A stretch of DNA of 64,000 bases from contig NZ_BAGD01000044.1 of the NCBI RefSeq assembly GCF_000308635.1, positions 1 through 64,000 of the forward strand, written 5' to 3'. Shown here one piece after another: positions 53,090-61,683 of this stretch; the first letter of the stretch is position 1; each line of letters starts with the position of its first letter. Both the position numbers and the translations under genes were made by a program. This DNA comes from Nocardia otitidiscaviarum NBRC 14405 (GTDB taxonomy: Bacteria > Actinomycetota > Actinomycetes > Mycobacteriales > Mycobacteriaceae). Below the pieces are notes generated by a model, which worked only from the letters and a program-made list of their open reading frames with translations, did no database searches and had not been told where the DNA came from.

Positions 53090-54126
53090 CTCTGCTCGTC
53101 CCGCGCGAACTGCGCGCGCTTCCAATCGCCGAACGGTTCGTCGCGTTCCCGGACCGCCTCGCGGAATCCCGCTGTCATGGAGCGCATCTGGAAGGCGTAC
53201 CCCTCGCGCGTGTGCCGCGAGACGCCGTCGAACACCGTGCTGACCATGCCCGAGTTGGCCACGCCCTGATTGAGCAGCGCGCTGTTGAGCGCCAGCTTGG
53301 CCATGATGAGCTGATTGATCGGCACCAGCGAGATCCGGCGCAGCAGTTCTTCGGTGCGCTCGTCGAGCCGCTCGGCGGGCGGTGCTTCGATGGCCAGTCC
53401 CCATTCGGCGGCCTGCTTACCGCTGAGGCTGTCGCCGGTGAACAGCAGTCGCTTGGCGCGCTGATCGCCCACCCGGTGCGCCCACATGCCCGCGGCCGGA
53501 ATGCCCCAGGTGCGGGTGGGGGGATAGCCGAAGCGGGCGTCCTCGGCGCAGACGATCTGGTCGGCGAACAGTGCGATATCGGTTCCGCCCGCGATGGCGA
53601 ATCCGTGCACCTTGGCCACGGTGGGCTTGTTGGCGTACAGCAGGCTGGCGAAGCCGCGGTTGAATCGCGACATCATCTGATAGTCGACCATGGGATCCCA
53701 GGTGCCGCGGGGGTCGTGGTTGCGCGCCTGGACCACCGGGTCGAGCACGCTGCCGTCGGCCGTCCCGCCGGCCGGTCCGAAGCCGCCGCTGCCCGCGCCC
53801 TCGGCGAAGATGGACAGGTCGTAGCCGCCGCAGAAGCCCTTGCCGTGGCCGCTCACCACGATCACGTGCACCCGCGGATCGAGATCGGCCTGCTCGACCG
53901 CTCCCGCCAGTTCGATCGGGGTGTCGGAGGTGATGGCATTGCCGTGCTCGGGGCGGTTGAAGGTGATGCGGGCGATGCGGCCGGTCACCTCGTAGGTGAG
54001 GGTGCGCGCGGTGTAGGAGTTCACCGGCTCGGGCCGATCCGCGAACAGCGAATCCGCGCCGCCGGTCAGGTCGTCGCGCCAAGCCGCGGGGCGGGTACCG
54101 GCATGGTTCTGGTCATCGGGGGACAC
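53086..54126 (-). CDS. Crotonase-family enoyl-CoA hydratase/isomerase
   Basis: About 346 residues. The crotonase core begins at TYEVTGRIARITFNRPEHGNAI. The oxyanion-hole segment is VSGHGKGFCGGYDLS, with an extended loop afterwards, and the second is VHGFAIAGGTDIALFAD. At the position of a catalytic Glu in hydratases the sequence reads FGYPPTRTWGIP. The long insertion and longer total length place it outside the short-chain hydratases, so the reaction is uncertain. The start is unclear: GTG 54126 or GTG 54024; no strong ribosome site is visible for either. Confidence 0.75.
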   Translation of the reverse strand: MSPDDQNHAGTRPAAWRDDLTGGADSLFADRPEPVNSYTARTLTYEVTGRIARITFNRPEHGNAITSDTPIELAGAVEQADLDPRVHVIVVSGHGKGFCGGYDLSIFAEGAGSGGFGPAGGTADGSVLDPVVQARNHDPRGTWDPMVDYQMMSRFNRGFASLLYANKPTVAKVHGFAIAGGTDIALFADQIVCAEDARFGYPPTRTWGIPAAGMWAHRVGDQRAKRLLFTGDSLSGKQAAEWGLAIEAPPAERLDERTEELLRRISLVPINQLIMAKLALNSALLNQGVANSGMVSTVFDGVSRHTREGYAFQMRSMTAGFREAVRERDEPFGDWKRAQFARDEQS

Positions 54127-54219
54127 GCAAGCAGTGAACGCCAGTTCATTTCTTGCTGTCAAGAGCCGACATGATTCCGGCACCGCGTTCGTCCGGCCGA
54201 CGGCGGCACGACGGGCGGA

Positions 54220-54561
54220 TCAGTGTTCGCCGGTGACCCACGGTTTCACCGGCGGCTTCACCCAGGTGATCTTCTCGTCGGCATGGCTGCGCCGGGCCGC
54301 GGGATGGTCCGGATGCCGCGTCGCCCACGCATCCTTCGCGTCCAGCAGCCGCGCCACCACCTGCCACGTCTCCTCGCTGCCGGGCGGATTCACCCCCGCC
54401 TCCCGCGCCAGCTTGCGCAACTGCGCCATGGGCAGCTCCCGCAGCTCCGCGCTGCTGATATCGCGCAGCCAGACATACGCCGCCAGTCGCCGCGCCTTGT
54501 CCAGGCGCGCGTGTTCGGCGGCCTTGCTGTGGGCGTAGTCGTCGTTCTCGGCGTCGTTCAT
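54220..54561 (-). CDS. Hypothetical helical protein
   Basis: 113 residues, soluble and mostly helical: an acidic start, then AAYVWLRDISSAELRELPMAQLRKLAREAGV, which resembles a SAP- or Rho-N-like helix-extended-helix element. A basic, Pro-rich tail (HADEKITWVKPPVKP) follows. The start ATG 54561 is in the expected place but has only a weak ribosome site. It is divergent from the DUF4132 gene. I do not recognise a characterised family; nucleic-acid binding is a guess. Confidence 0.55.
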   Translation of the reverse strand: MNDAENDDYAHSKAAEHARLDKARRLAAYVWLRDISSAELRELPMAQLRKLAREAGVNPPGSEETWQVVARLLDAKDAWATRHPDHPAARRSHADEKITWVKPPVKPWVTGEH

Positions 54562-54716
54562 GGTCCAGGCTTTCGGATGGGGGCGATCCCAGGGTAGTCC
54601 CGGCCACCGACAGCGCCGCGGCGACCGAACCATCGGTGGCGATACGACCGGGCCGGGTGTCGGGACGCTGCGGCATACTGCCTGAAACCTGCTCGGAGAA
54701 CGGAAGATCGACACGC

Positions 54717-56903
54717 ATGAGCGCAGCACTGCCCGAACTGTTCGTCGACCCGCTGTGGGAGCAGCAGGCCCGGGCCGCCGTCGCGGCGGCGGCAGCCGAG
54801 CGGGCGAAGGAGATACCGCTGGTACCCGGCCTGAAACCGCCCACGGAGCGGAGCGCCGTCTGGGAACCGGGTGAACGGGAGGGGTGGCTTCGGCTCGCGG
54901 ACCGGTTGCGCCCGGCCAGTGCCCTGAGCGGTGCCGAGGACTGGGGTCAGGTGGTGCGGGCCTACCGTGACGGCGCGATCACCCGCCCCTCGTATCAGGC
55001 GAATATGTTCGGTGCCGCGCCGGTCGAACTGGTGGCACCGCTGCTGCCGGAGTGGCAACCGCGCCTCACCGGAATCGGGGCGGGCCACGATCTTCGGATG
55101 CTGGCCGCCCGGTTCGAATGCGACGCGCTGCACGTCATCGCCTCGAATGCCAAGTCCAACGCCTACGACAACGGTCCGGCGCTGGTGCCCTTCCTGGAGG
55201 TCGAGGTGGCGCGCCTGATGGCCGACTGGTTGGTGCGCTTGAAATCGGCGCAGCGGATCGCTCGCGGCTGGTTCGCCCGGCACGGTCTCACGGCCGTGCC
55301 CTATCTGGTGCCCGACGCGCTCGCCAAGCGCCGCGTTCCGCGGGAAAAGGCCACGGCCGCATTGGCTCTCATCGCCGAGGCACACGGAGTGGCCGAGGTG
55401 GTGGCGGCTGCCCGGGTGTTCGGTGAGGAGGCGGCGGCCGGAATCGCGCGACTGCTGAGCGCCGAGACACCCGAGGTCGTGCAGGCCGGGCCGGTGGACA
55501 AACCCGCCAAACCACCGAAGCTGCCCTGGCTGAATCGCGACGAGCTGCCCGAGGTGCGCCTGCACGACGGCAGCCCCCTGTCCGCGACCGCGCGGGACAA
55601 TCTGATCGGCGGGCTCGCCCTGTCGCCCGGCTACCGGTGGAACGGTCCCGCGCAGGCCTATCCAGGGCTGCGAGAAGCCGTGGAGCGGTGTGATTCCCGA
55701 ACGCTGGCCGACTTCGGCTGGGCGCTGTTCGAGCAGTGGCTGCACGCCCGTATGCCCGGCCGCAACGCCTGGGTCGTCGACCAGTTCTGCTGGCTGGCCG
55801 ATGACGCGGCCGTCGAGCGGCTGGGCGCGCTGCTGCTGCGTTGGCCGGGGGCGGGCAGCGACAAGCACGCCATCGGTGTGCTCGGAGCCATCGGCACCGA
55901 TACCGCGCTGCTGCACCTGCACCGAATCTCCCAGCGCGCCAAGGCTCCCGGCCAGCGAACGACGGCCGAAGGCTGTCTGCACCTCGCCGCCACCGCACGC
56001 GGCCTGACCGCCGACGAACTCGCCGATCGCCTCGTACCCGACCTCGGTCTGGACGCGGACGGCACGCTGCTGCTCGACTACGGGTCACGCCGCTTCACCG
56101 TCGGATTCGACGAGCAACTGGCGCCGTTCGTGATCGACGAGTCGGGCACCCGGCGCAAGACGCTGCCCAAACCCGGCGTCAAGGACGACGGCGAGCTCGC
56201 ACCCGCCGCTTATGAGCGCTTCGGTGTGCTGAAGAAGTCCGCGCGCGGTGTGGTCGGCGATCAGATTCGCCGCTTGGAGCGGGCGATGATCACGCAGCGC
56301 CGCTGGAGCACAGCCGAATTCGACCGGTACCTGGTGACGCATCCGCTGCTGCGGCATCTCGCACGCCGTCTGGTGTGGACGACCGGTGAGACGAATTTCC
56401 GCCTGGCGGAGGACTTCACGCCGACCGATATCGAGGATGCGCCGGTGCGGCTCCCGGAATCGGCGCGTATCGGCATCGCCCACCCGCTCGAACTCGGCGA
56501 CGCGGTCGCGCGCTGGGGTGAGGTCTTCGCCGATTACGAGATAACCCAACCGTTCCGGCAGCTCGGGCGGCCCGTGTACGCGCTCACGCCGGAGGAGCGC
56601 GCCACGCGCCGGATCCGGCGGTTCGAGGGGGTCGAGGTCTCGGTGGGTGCGCTGCTGGGACTCACCCGTCGGGGCTGGGACCGGGCGGCCGCGCAGGACG
56701 GCGGCGTCCAGCCGGGCCTGTACCGCGTGCTGGGTGCGGGGCTGAAGCTGGTCGTCGAGCTGGATCCGGGCATCGTGGTCGGAGCCGTCGACATCCACCC
56801 TGTCCAGAAGATTACCGAGATCTGCTTCACCGCAGGCGATCTCGGCACCGTGACGGAGGTGACCGCCTCGGAGGTGCTGGCCGATCTCGCCGGTCTCACC
56901 TGA
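54717..56903 (+). CDS. DUF4132-domain protein
   Basis: 728 residues, soluble. A long N-terminal helical region is followed by HEAT-like helices around 380-470 (DFGWALFEQWL, GVLGAIGTDTALLHLHRI). A C-terminal DUF4132 domain is recognised by LVWTTGETNFRLAEDF, the HPLELGD segment and the FRQLGRPVY motif near residue 610. The family includes the MolR-like proteins of enterobacteria and has no settled function. The ATG follows GGAAGA. Confidence 0.8.
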   Translation: MSAALPELFVDPLWEQQARAAVAAAAAERAKEIPLVPGLKPPTERSAVWEPGEREGWLRLADRLRPASALSGAEDWGQVVRAYRDGAITRPSYQANMFGAAPVELVAPLLPEWQPRLTGIGAGHDLRMLAARFECDALHVIASNAKSNAYDNGPALVPFLEVEVARLMADWLVRLKSAQRIARGWFARHGLTAVPYLVPDALAKRRVPREKATAALALIAEAHGVAEVVAAARVFGEEAAAGIARLLSAETPEVVQAGPVDKPAKPPKLPWLNRDELPEVRLHDGSPLSATARDNLIGGLALSPGYRWNGPAQAYPGLREAVERCDSRTLADFGWALFEQWLHARMPGRNAWVVDQFCWLADDAAVERLGALLLRWPGAGSDKHAIGVLGAIGTDTALLHLHRISQRAKAPGQRTTAEGCLHLAATARGLTADELADRLVPDLGLDADGTLLLDYGSRRFTVGFDEQLAPFVIDESGTRRKTLPKPGVKDDGELAPAAYERFGVLKKSARGVVGDQIRRLERAMITQRRWSTAEFDRYLVTHPLLRHLARRLVWTTGETNFRLAEDFTPTDIEDAPVRLPESARIGIAHPLELGDAVARWGEVFADYEITQPFRQLGRPVYALTPEERATRRIRRFEGVEVSVGALLGLTRRGWDRAAAQDGGVQPGLYRVLGAGLKLVVELDPGIVVGAVDIHPVQKITEICFTAGDLGTVTEVTASEVLADLAGLT

Positions 56904-56918
56904 TCGGCGAATCCGCAC

Positions 56919-57365
56919 TCACCAGGCCGCGGGTCGGACCCGTCCCGGCGTCACCACCTGCGCCAGCACGTCCCGCAGCGCGCCCAGCGTCGAATCGCCG
57001 AGTGTGGCGGCCCAGCGGGCGGTGAGGTCCGCCGCGGCGGCATCGGCCGCCCGGGTACAGGCCCATCCGCGCTCGGTCAGGGTGATCAGCCGGGCGCGGG
57101 AATCCAGCGGATGCGGATTGCGCTCCGCGTAGCCCTTGCGCACCAGCTCGTCCACCAGCTGACTGGCCGCCTGTTTGGTGACCCCGAGGTGTTCGGCGAT
57201 CTCGCCGACCGTGGCCCCGTGCGGGGCCATGCGGACGAAGGCGAACCCGTGCGTCGGCCGCACGTCGGTGAATCCGGCCGCCACGACGCCCGCATGGATC
57301 GCATCGGTGACCTCCGCGGCGGCGGCGAGCAGGAGCAGCGGCAGGTCTTGGGCGGAAGCGGGCAT
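56919..57365 (-). CDS. MarR-family transcriptional regulator
   Basis: 148 residues. The winged helix reads MAPHGATVGEIAEHLGVTKQAASQLVDELVRKGYAER with wing PLDSRARLITLTERG. It is divergent from the small cupin gene at 57444, and several CAAG/CTTG half-sites fill the space between them. ATG 57365 has no clear ribosome site, so the message may be leaderless. Confidence 0.88.
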   Translation of the reverse strand: MPASAQDLPLLLLAAAAEVTDAIHAGVVAAGFTDVRPTHGFAFVRMAPHGATVGEIAEHLGVTKQAASQLVDELVRKGYAERNPHPLDSRARLITLTERGWACTRAADAAAADLTARWAATLGDSTLGALRDVLAQVVTPGRVRPAAW

Positions 57366-57380
57366 AGGGGAGATTTTGGC

Positions 57381-57432
57381 ACTTGACAAGAAGGTCAACA
57401 AGCTTGACTATTTAGACAAGTTGCTTGACCAA
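57381..57432. promoter_or_regulatory. Array of CAAG/CTTG half-sites between marR and cupin genes
   Basis: Within 52 bp there are TTGAC-N6-GTCAA (57383-57398), the palindrome CAAGCTTG (57399-57406), CTTG-N10-CAAG (57403-57420) and CAAG-N3-CTTG (57417-57427). This overlapping arrangement at a divergent promoter fits cooperative MarR dimer binding. Confidence 0.6.
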
Positions 57433-57443
57433 TAGGAGTTCCG

Positions 57444-57818
57444 ATGTCCGTAGTCCGTGCCGCCGAAGTACCCGTCCACCACCTGCACGGCTCCCGTTTC
57501 ACCCCGTTGATCCGCCCGTCCTCCGGCAGCGCGGAGGTCTGCGTCTGGAAAGTGGAAGTGGCCCCCGCCACCGCCGGTGTCCCGCACCGCATTCTGCGTG
57601 AGGAAGCCTTCGTCCTGCTCGACGGCGCGATCACCCTCACCATCGACGGCGTCACCACCACCCTCGCCCCCGGTGACGCCGCCGTCGCCCCCACCGGCTC
57701 GACCATCGCCCTCGGCAATGACTCCGACGGCCCCGCCACCGTGCTGGTGTCCACCACCGTCGGCTTCACCGGAGAACTGCTCGACGGCACCGTGGTCGAA
57801 CCACCCTGGGTGAACTGA
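57444..57818 (+). CDS. Small cupin protein
   Basis: 124 residues, a single cupin barrel: PHRILREEAFVLLDGAITLTI and APGDAAVAPTGSTIALGN are the two cupin motifs. The first motif keeps one His (PHR) and Glu; the usual second His is not obvious, so metal binding may be reduced. AGGAG with a 5-nt spacer fixes the start. It is probably controlled by the divergent MarR gene product. Confidence 0.82.
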   Translation: MSVVRAAEVPVHHLHGSRFTPLIRPSSGSAEVCVWKVEVAPATAGVPHRILREEAFVLLDGAITLTIDGVTTTLAPGDAAVAPTGSTIALGNDSDGPATVLVSTTVGFTGELLDGTVVEPPWVN

Positions 57819-57844
57819 CCGCTCCGCCCGACCGGAAAGGCGTT

Positions 57845-58696
57845 CTACACCAGTCGCTCTCGGTCCAGGCCGCGTTCGAGCGCGTCGAGCCGGGCGTTCA
57901 CGGCACGCAGCAGCTCCAGCATTTCCTGGCGCTCTGCGTGCGCGGCCGTCTCGCGCGCCTCGAGCTCGGCGCGCTGATCCTGGTCATGGATTTCCTGGGT
58001 GGCGCTCACGATGATCGCGATGAACAGGTTCAGCACCACGAAGCTGGTGAGCAGGATGAACGGCACGAAATACAGCCAGGCGTAGGAGTATTCGGCCATA
58101 ACCGGGCGGGCGATGCCCATCGACCAGCTTTCCAGCGTCATGATCTGGAACAGGCTGTAGAGGCTGCGGCCGAGATCGCCGAACCAGTCCGGGAACCGCT
58201 GGCCGAACATCTCGGTGCCGACGACGGCGAACACGTAGAACAGCAGTCCCAGCAGCGCCGCGGACCAGCCGATGCCGGGCAGGGCCTGAGCCAGCGAGTC
58301 GACCAGCATGCGCAGCCGCCGCACCGTCGACAGTAGCCGCATCACCCGCAGCACCCGCAGGGTGCGCAGCACCGACAGCGGCCCCACGGCGGGCACCAGC
58401 GCGATGCCGATGATCGCGAAATCGAAGATGTTCCAACCGGATCGGAAGAACCGCGGTCCGGTGGCGATCAGCTTCAGCAGCAGCTCCACCACGAAGAACG
58501 CCAGCAAGGCGCGGTCCAGGCCCGCCAGCAGATCTCCGGCATGCGCCCGCGCCGCCGCGGAGGTCTCGACGCCGAGCACCACCGCATTGCCCAGGATGAG
58601 CGCGGTTGTCGCGCTGCGTACCCGCGGTGAGTCGACCCACCGCTCCAGGGCCATCCGCCAGTCTGCTCGGGTTGCAGACCCCACCGTATCCTCCAC
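57845..58696 (-). CDS. Bacterial voltage-gated sodium channel (BacNav-type ion transporter)
   Basis: 283 residues with a six-helix voltage-gated channel subunit. The S4 helix carries repeated arginines (LRTLRVLRVMRLLSTVRRLR, near residues 120-140). The pore loop FQIMTLESWSM has the TLESW selectivity filter of NaChBac-type Na+ channels. A C-terminal coiled coil of about 45 residues (from QEIHDQDQRAELEAR) fits the tetramerisation bundle of BacNav channels. The start is GTG 58696, with GAGAG seven bases upstream; GTG 58702 is possible. Confidence 0.88.
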   Translation of the reverse strand: MEDTVGSATRADWRMALERWVDSPRVRSATTALILGNAVVLGVETSAAARAHAGDLLAGLDRALLAFFVVELLLKLIATGPRFFRSGWNIFDFAIIGIALVPAVGPLSVLRTLRVLRVMRLLSTVRRLRMLVDSLAQALPGIGWSAALLGLLFYVFAVVGTEMFGQRFPDWFGDLGRSLYSLFQIMTLESWSMGIARPVMAEYSYAWLYFVPFILLTSFVVLNLFIAIIVSATQEIHDQDQRAELEARETAAHAERQEMLELLRAVNARLDALERGLDRERLV

Positions 58697-58821
58697 CGCC
58701 ACACTCTCTTTCGGAGTTCGAACCCCGGAGAGCTTGGCATCGAGCGGATGTCGTGTCGAATCGTGCGGATGGTCCTGGGAGCGTGCGGGTCTGCCCGCCC
58801 GGGCCGTGGCCGAGGCCGGCC

Positions 58822-59397
58822 TCAGATATTGACCCCGTAGTCGCGGGCGATGCCCGCAAGTCCCGAGGCGTACCCCTGCCCGACGGCCCGGAACTTCCAC
58901 TCCGCACCATTGCGGTACAGCTCCCCGAACACCATCGCGGTCTCGGTGGAGGCGTCCTCGGTGAGGTCGTAGCGCGCCAGCTCGGTGCCGTTGCTGCGAT
59001 CCACCACCCGGATGAACGCATTGCGAACCTGCCCGAACGACTGCTGCCGCGTCGCGGCCTCGTGGATCGACACCGGGAAGAAGATATTGGTGATCGTCGG
59101 CGGCGTATTCGCCAGATCGACATTGATCACCTCGTCGTCGCCCTCACCCTCACCGGTGAGGTTGTCGCCGGTGTGCTCGATGCTCCCCTCGGGCGACCGC
59201 AGGTTGTTGTAGAAGATGAAGTGCTGATCCGACAGCACCTTCCGATCCGCGCCGCACGCCAACGCGCTCGCGTCGAGATCGAAGTCCGTACCGGTGGTGG
59301 ACCGCACATCCCATCCGAGCCCGACCGCCACCGCGGTCAGATTCGGTGCCTGCTTCGACAGCGAGACATTGCCACCCTTGGCCAGGCTGACACCCAT
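58822..59397 (-). CDS. TerD-family stress/tellurium resistance protein
   Basis: 191 residues, the usual TerD length. It begins [15 protein letters not shown] and carries the two acidic calcium-binding stretches [12 protein letters not shown] and [14 protein letters not shown]. TerD proteins bind calcium and are linked to tellurite, oxidative and envelope stress, though their mechanism is not settled. No other ter genes are adjacent. Confidence 0.93.
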   Translation of the reverse strand: MGVSLAKGGNVSLSKQAPNLTAVAVGLGWDVRSTTGTDFDLDASALACGADRKVLSDQHFIFYNNLRSPEGSIEHTGDNLTGEGEGDDEVINVDLANTPPTITNIFFPVSIHEAATRQQSFGQVRNAFIRVVDRSNGTELARYDLTEDASTETAMVFGELYRNGAEWKFRAVGQGYASGLAGIARDYGVNI

Positions 59398-59574
59398 CGT
59401 GATTTCCTCCTCGTCCTATTTCCTCGACACAGCGAATCGTCTGCCGGGACCGGCTGCTGCCCGACCTGCGGCAGCTTCGACCATAGTGTTTTCCGGCAGC
59501 GAGGTGTCGGCGGTGCGACCACGGACCTGTCAGGACCCGGCGACGCGGGCTGCGGCGGCGGCGAATCGGCCGGG

Positions 59575-60120
59575 TCACGGGTGTGTGGGGTCCTGGTCGA
59601 GCAGCTCCGCGCCGACGACACCGGTGAGCAGGTTCGGGTCGATGGGCCGACCCGCGCGCAGCACGCTGATGGTGCCGGAGGGTTCGAAGATCACCGCACC
59701 GACGTCCTCGGTGTGCGCGATGCCCGCCTGCCGCAATCGGGAGTACAGCTCAGCGCGGGACACATGACAGGTGCGCATATGCGATTCCAGGACCTCCCGG
59801 CCCGCCATCAGCAATACCGGCCGGTTGACCACCGCCCGGGAACCGACCCGCGTACCCCGCACCACGCCGACGAGCGCCTGGATCGTCATGAGCGTCACCA
59901 GCGCGACGATCCCACCCGCGAGGCGCGGCGAATCCCCCAACGCCGCGCGCCCGATCACCGCCCCGAACGCGATCACCGCGACCAGGTCGAAACTCGACAT
60001 CCCCGACAGCACCCGCTGCCCGAGCAGCCGCACCAGCACCACCATCACGAAGTACATCCCGGCGGTCGCGAACACGACCGCCAGCGCCCCCTCGACGGTG
60101 ATCCCGAGTGACTCAAACAT
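59575..60120 (-). CDS. DUF421 (YetF-like) membrane protein
   Basis: 181 residues. Three membrane helices at about 10-30, 42-60 and 66-85 are followed by a cytosolic YetF/DUF421 domain with RPVLLMAGREVLESHMR and SRAELYSRLRQAGI. The ATG at 60120 follows GGAGG with an 8-nt spacer. Function is not established. Confidence 0.85.
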   Translation of the reverse strand: MFESLGITVEGALAVVFATAGMYFVMVVLVRLLGQRVLSGMSSFDLVAVIAFGAVIGRAALGDSPRLAGGIVALVTLMTIQALVGVVRGTRVGSRAVVNRPVLLMAGREVLESHMRTCHVSRAELYSRLRQAGIAHTEDVGAVIFEPSGTISVLRAGRPIDPNLLTGVVGAELLDQDPTHP

Positions 60121-60246
60121 CGCGCCCACCTCCGCGCGATACGGGTGAACAGGACATGATCGGCATCATGTGGTCAGCGTACGAACCGTGCCGTCGGTCG
60201 GCGCACCGACACCGCTAACGCGCCCGCGTCGTGTCGTGGCCGCCGA

Positions 60247-60462
60247 TCACTGGGACGAGAGACCGCTGGGGATCGGTATCCGGGTCAGGAAGCAGAAGAG
60301 GTGGGATGGCAGATCACGAGGGTTGTAGCAGGGATCGCCCACTGCTTGGGCCGCGTTCGGCCTGGACTCATCCGACGAGACCGCCCCGGCAGGGGCGACG
60401 GCGGCCACCGGAGCGGCCGCGAGGATGATGGCGAAAACACTGGCGCGGAAGCAATTACGCAT
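60247..60462 (-). CDS. Small secreted peptide
   Basis: 71 residues. A clear signal peptide (MRNCFRASVFAIILAAAPVA) precedes a mature peptide of about 40 residues with two cysteines (CYNPRDLPSHLFC). ATG 60462 is chosen because the signal peptide begins there; the ribosome site is weak. No family recognised. Confidence 0.5.
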   Translation of the reverse strand: MRNCFRASVFAIILAAAPVAAVAPAGAVSSDESRPNAAQAVGDPCYNPRDLPSHLFCFLTRIPIPSGLSSQ

Positions 60463-60612
60463 GAAGGTCCGTTCTGTTGGTTGCCAACGGATGCCCAGAC
60501 TGCCCGGTGTGCGCTCGCTGAACAACCCCGGTTCGGCGACTGTTGATTACCTAGGCTTATCGGTGCTGTACAAGGGACGGGCGGATGGGTCTCAGAGATA
60601 TCGAGATTCCGA

Positions 60613-61581
60613 TCACCCCGGCCGACGAGCGGTATCTCGGCCGGTATCGATACTCCCGACCTCGTCGGGGGCCGGGATCGGCTGTGGCTGGTTATCGATT
60701 CGCGCCCACGGCATCGCCTCCTCGAGTTCGAAGGCCAGTTCGAGCAGGGTGCGTTCGTCTCCGATATTCGCCGAGAAGTGTGATGCCAGCGGCAGACCCG
60801 ATCGTGTTCGGTGGAGAGGGAGTGTGATGGCAGGTGTGCCCGAGATGTTGTTCAGCGGCGCGTAACAGTCGAAGGCGCTCAGTCGCTCGAACCACGAATC
60901 GAACGGCTGATCCGGCGACAGGTGGCCGAGAATTGGCGTCGAGTGCGCGACCGCGGGCGACAGCAATACGTCGACGTGGTCGAACGTCGATCTGAATCGC
61001 TTCTGCACCTCGCGAAGTCGATGAAGAGCGATCGGTGTGCGGAGGCTGGCGCGCCGGTACCGATCGCAGAGGCCGCTGGTTGTCGCCTCGAGCTCGGCCC
61101 GGTCGAGGCTGGTCCCCACGATCCGGGTGGCGGCGTTCCGGATGGAAGTCATGAGCAGCCCCATGTACAGCAGGTAGTCCCTCACTGTCCGCCAGTGATC
61201 ATTGTGGCGGTGGGGCCCGGAGGGCGCCACCAGGATGAGCATCCGCGCATTGCGGTCGGTTTCGTTGCGGAAACCACGAACCACGCCGATCGAAGCGTTG
61301 ATGAACGTCCCCGGCCCGGCCGGGACGCGTTCGGCCTCGGTATAGAAGGCGACCTCGCCGTCCAGGACGAAGAACGCCTCCTCCTCGCGGCTGTGCACGT
61401 GGAACGGCGAGCCTTCCCCGGGACGCAGAGTGGCTTCGAAAAGGGAGTACTTGTCGTTGGTTTCGGCTTTGGTGGCCAGAAAGCGGTAGACGATCCCGCC
61501 CGATGCGACGCGCAGGCCCTCGCCCGGGGCGCACACGGTGGGAAGCCGCACATCGGTGGCTGTCTTCTCGTGGTTCTTCAT
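60613..61581 (-). CDS. Cupin fused in frame to a C-terminal amidase fragment
   Basis: 322 residues. Residues 1-120 form a complete cupin (PFHVHSREEEAFFVLDGEV and GPGTFINASIGVVRGFRNET). From about residue 130 the sequence is the C-terminal third of an amidase-signature protein: VDVLLSPAVAHSTPILGH, then LNNISGTPAITLPLH and LPLASHFSANIGDERTLLELA. The amidase part lacks the region that carries the Ser-cisSer-Lys catalytic triad. This is probably a deletion fusion of two genes, with the amidase part inactive, but the frame is fully open. Residues 1-120 may still act as a cupin. Confidence 0.7.
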   Translation of the reverse strand: MKNHEKTATDVRLPTVCAPGEGLRVASGGIVYRFLATKAETNDKYSLFEATLRPGEGSPFHVHSREEEAFFVLDGEVAFYTEAERVPAGPGTFINASIGVVRGFRNETDRNARMLILVAPSGPHRHNDHWRTVRDYLLYMGLLMTSIRNAATRIVGTSLDRAELEATTSGLCDRYRRASLRTPIALHRLREVQKRFRSTFDHVDVLLSPAVAHSTPILGHLSPDQPFDSWFERLSAFDCYAPLNNISGTPAITLPLHRTRSGLPLASHFSANIGDERTLLELAFELEEAMPWARIDNQPQPIPAPDEVGSIDTGRDTARRPG

Positions 61582-61683
61582 CTGAGTTGCTCCTCTTGCA
61601 GTGGTTGATGGTCGGGTGGTGCGCTCGTCGGTTCGGCGCCGGTCACGCGGGTGCGTGACCGTGCTGTCGTGCGAGATGTGGTG

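Noticed and set aside
60541..60560. A possible iron box (core TAGGCT)
   Set aside because: Only the central core matches; the outer arms do not.
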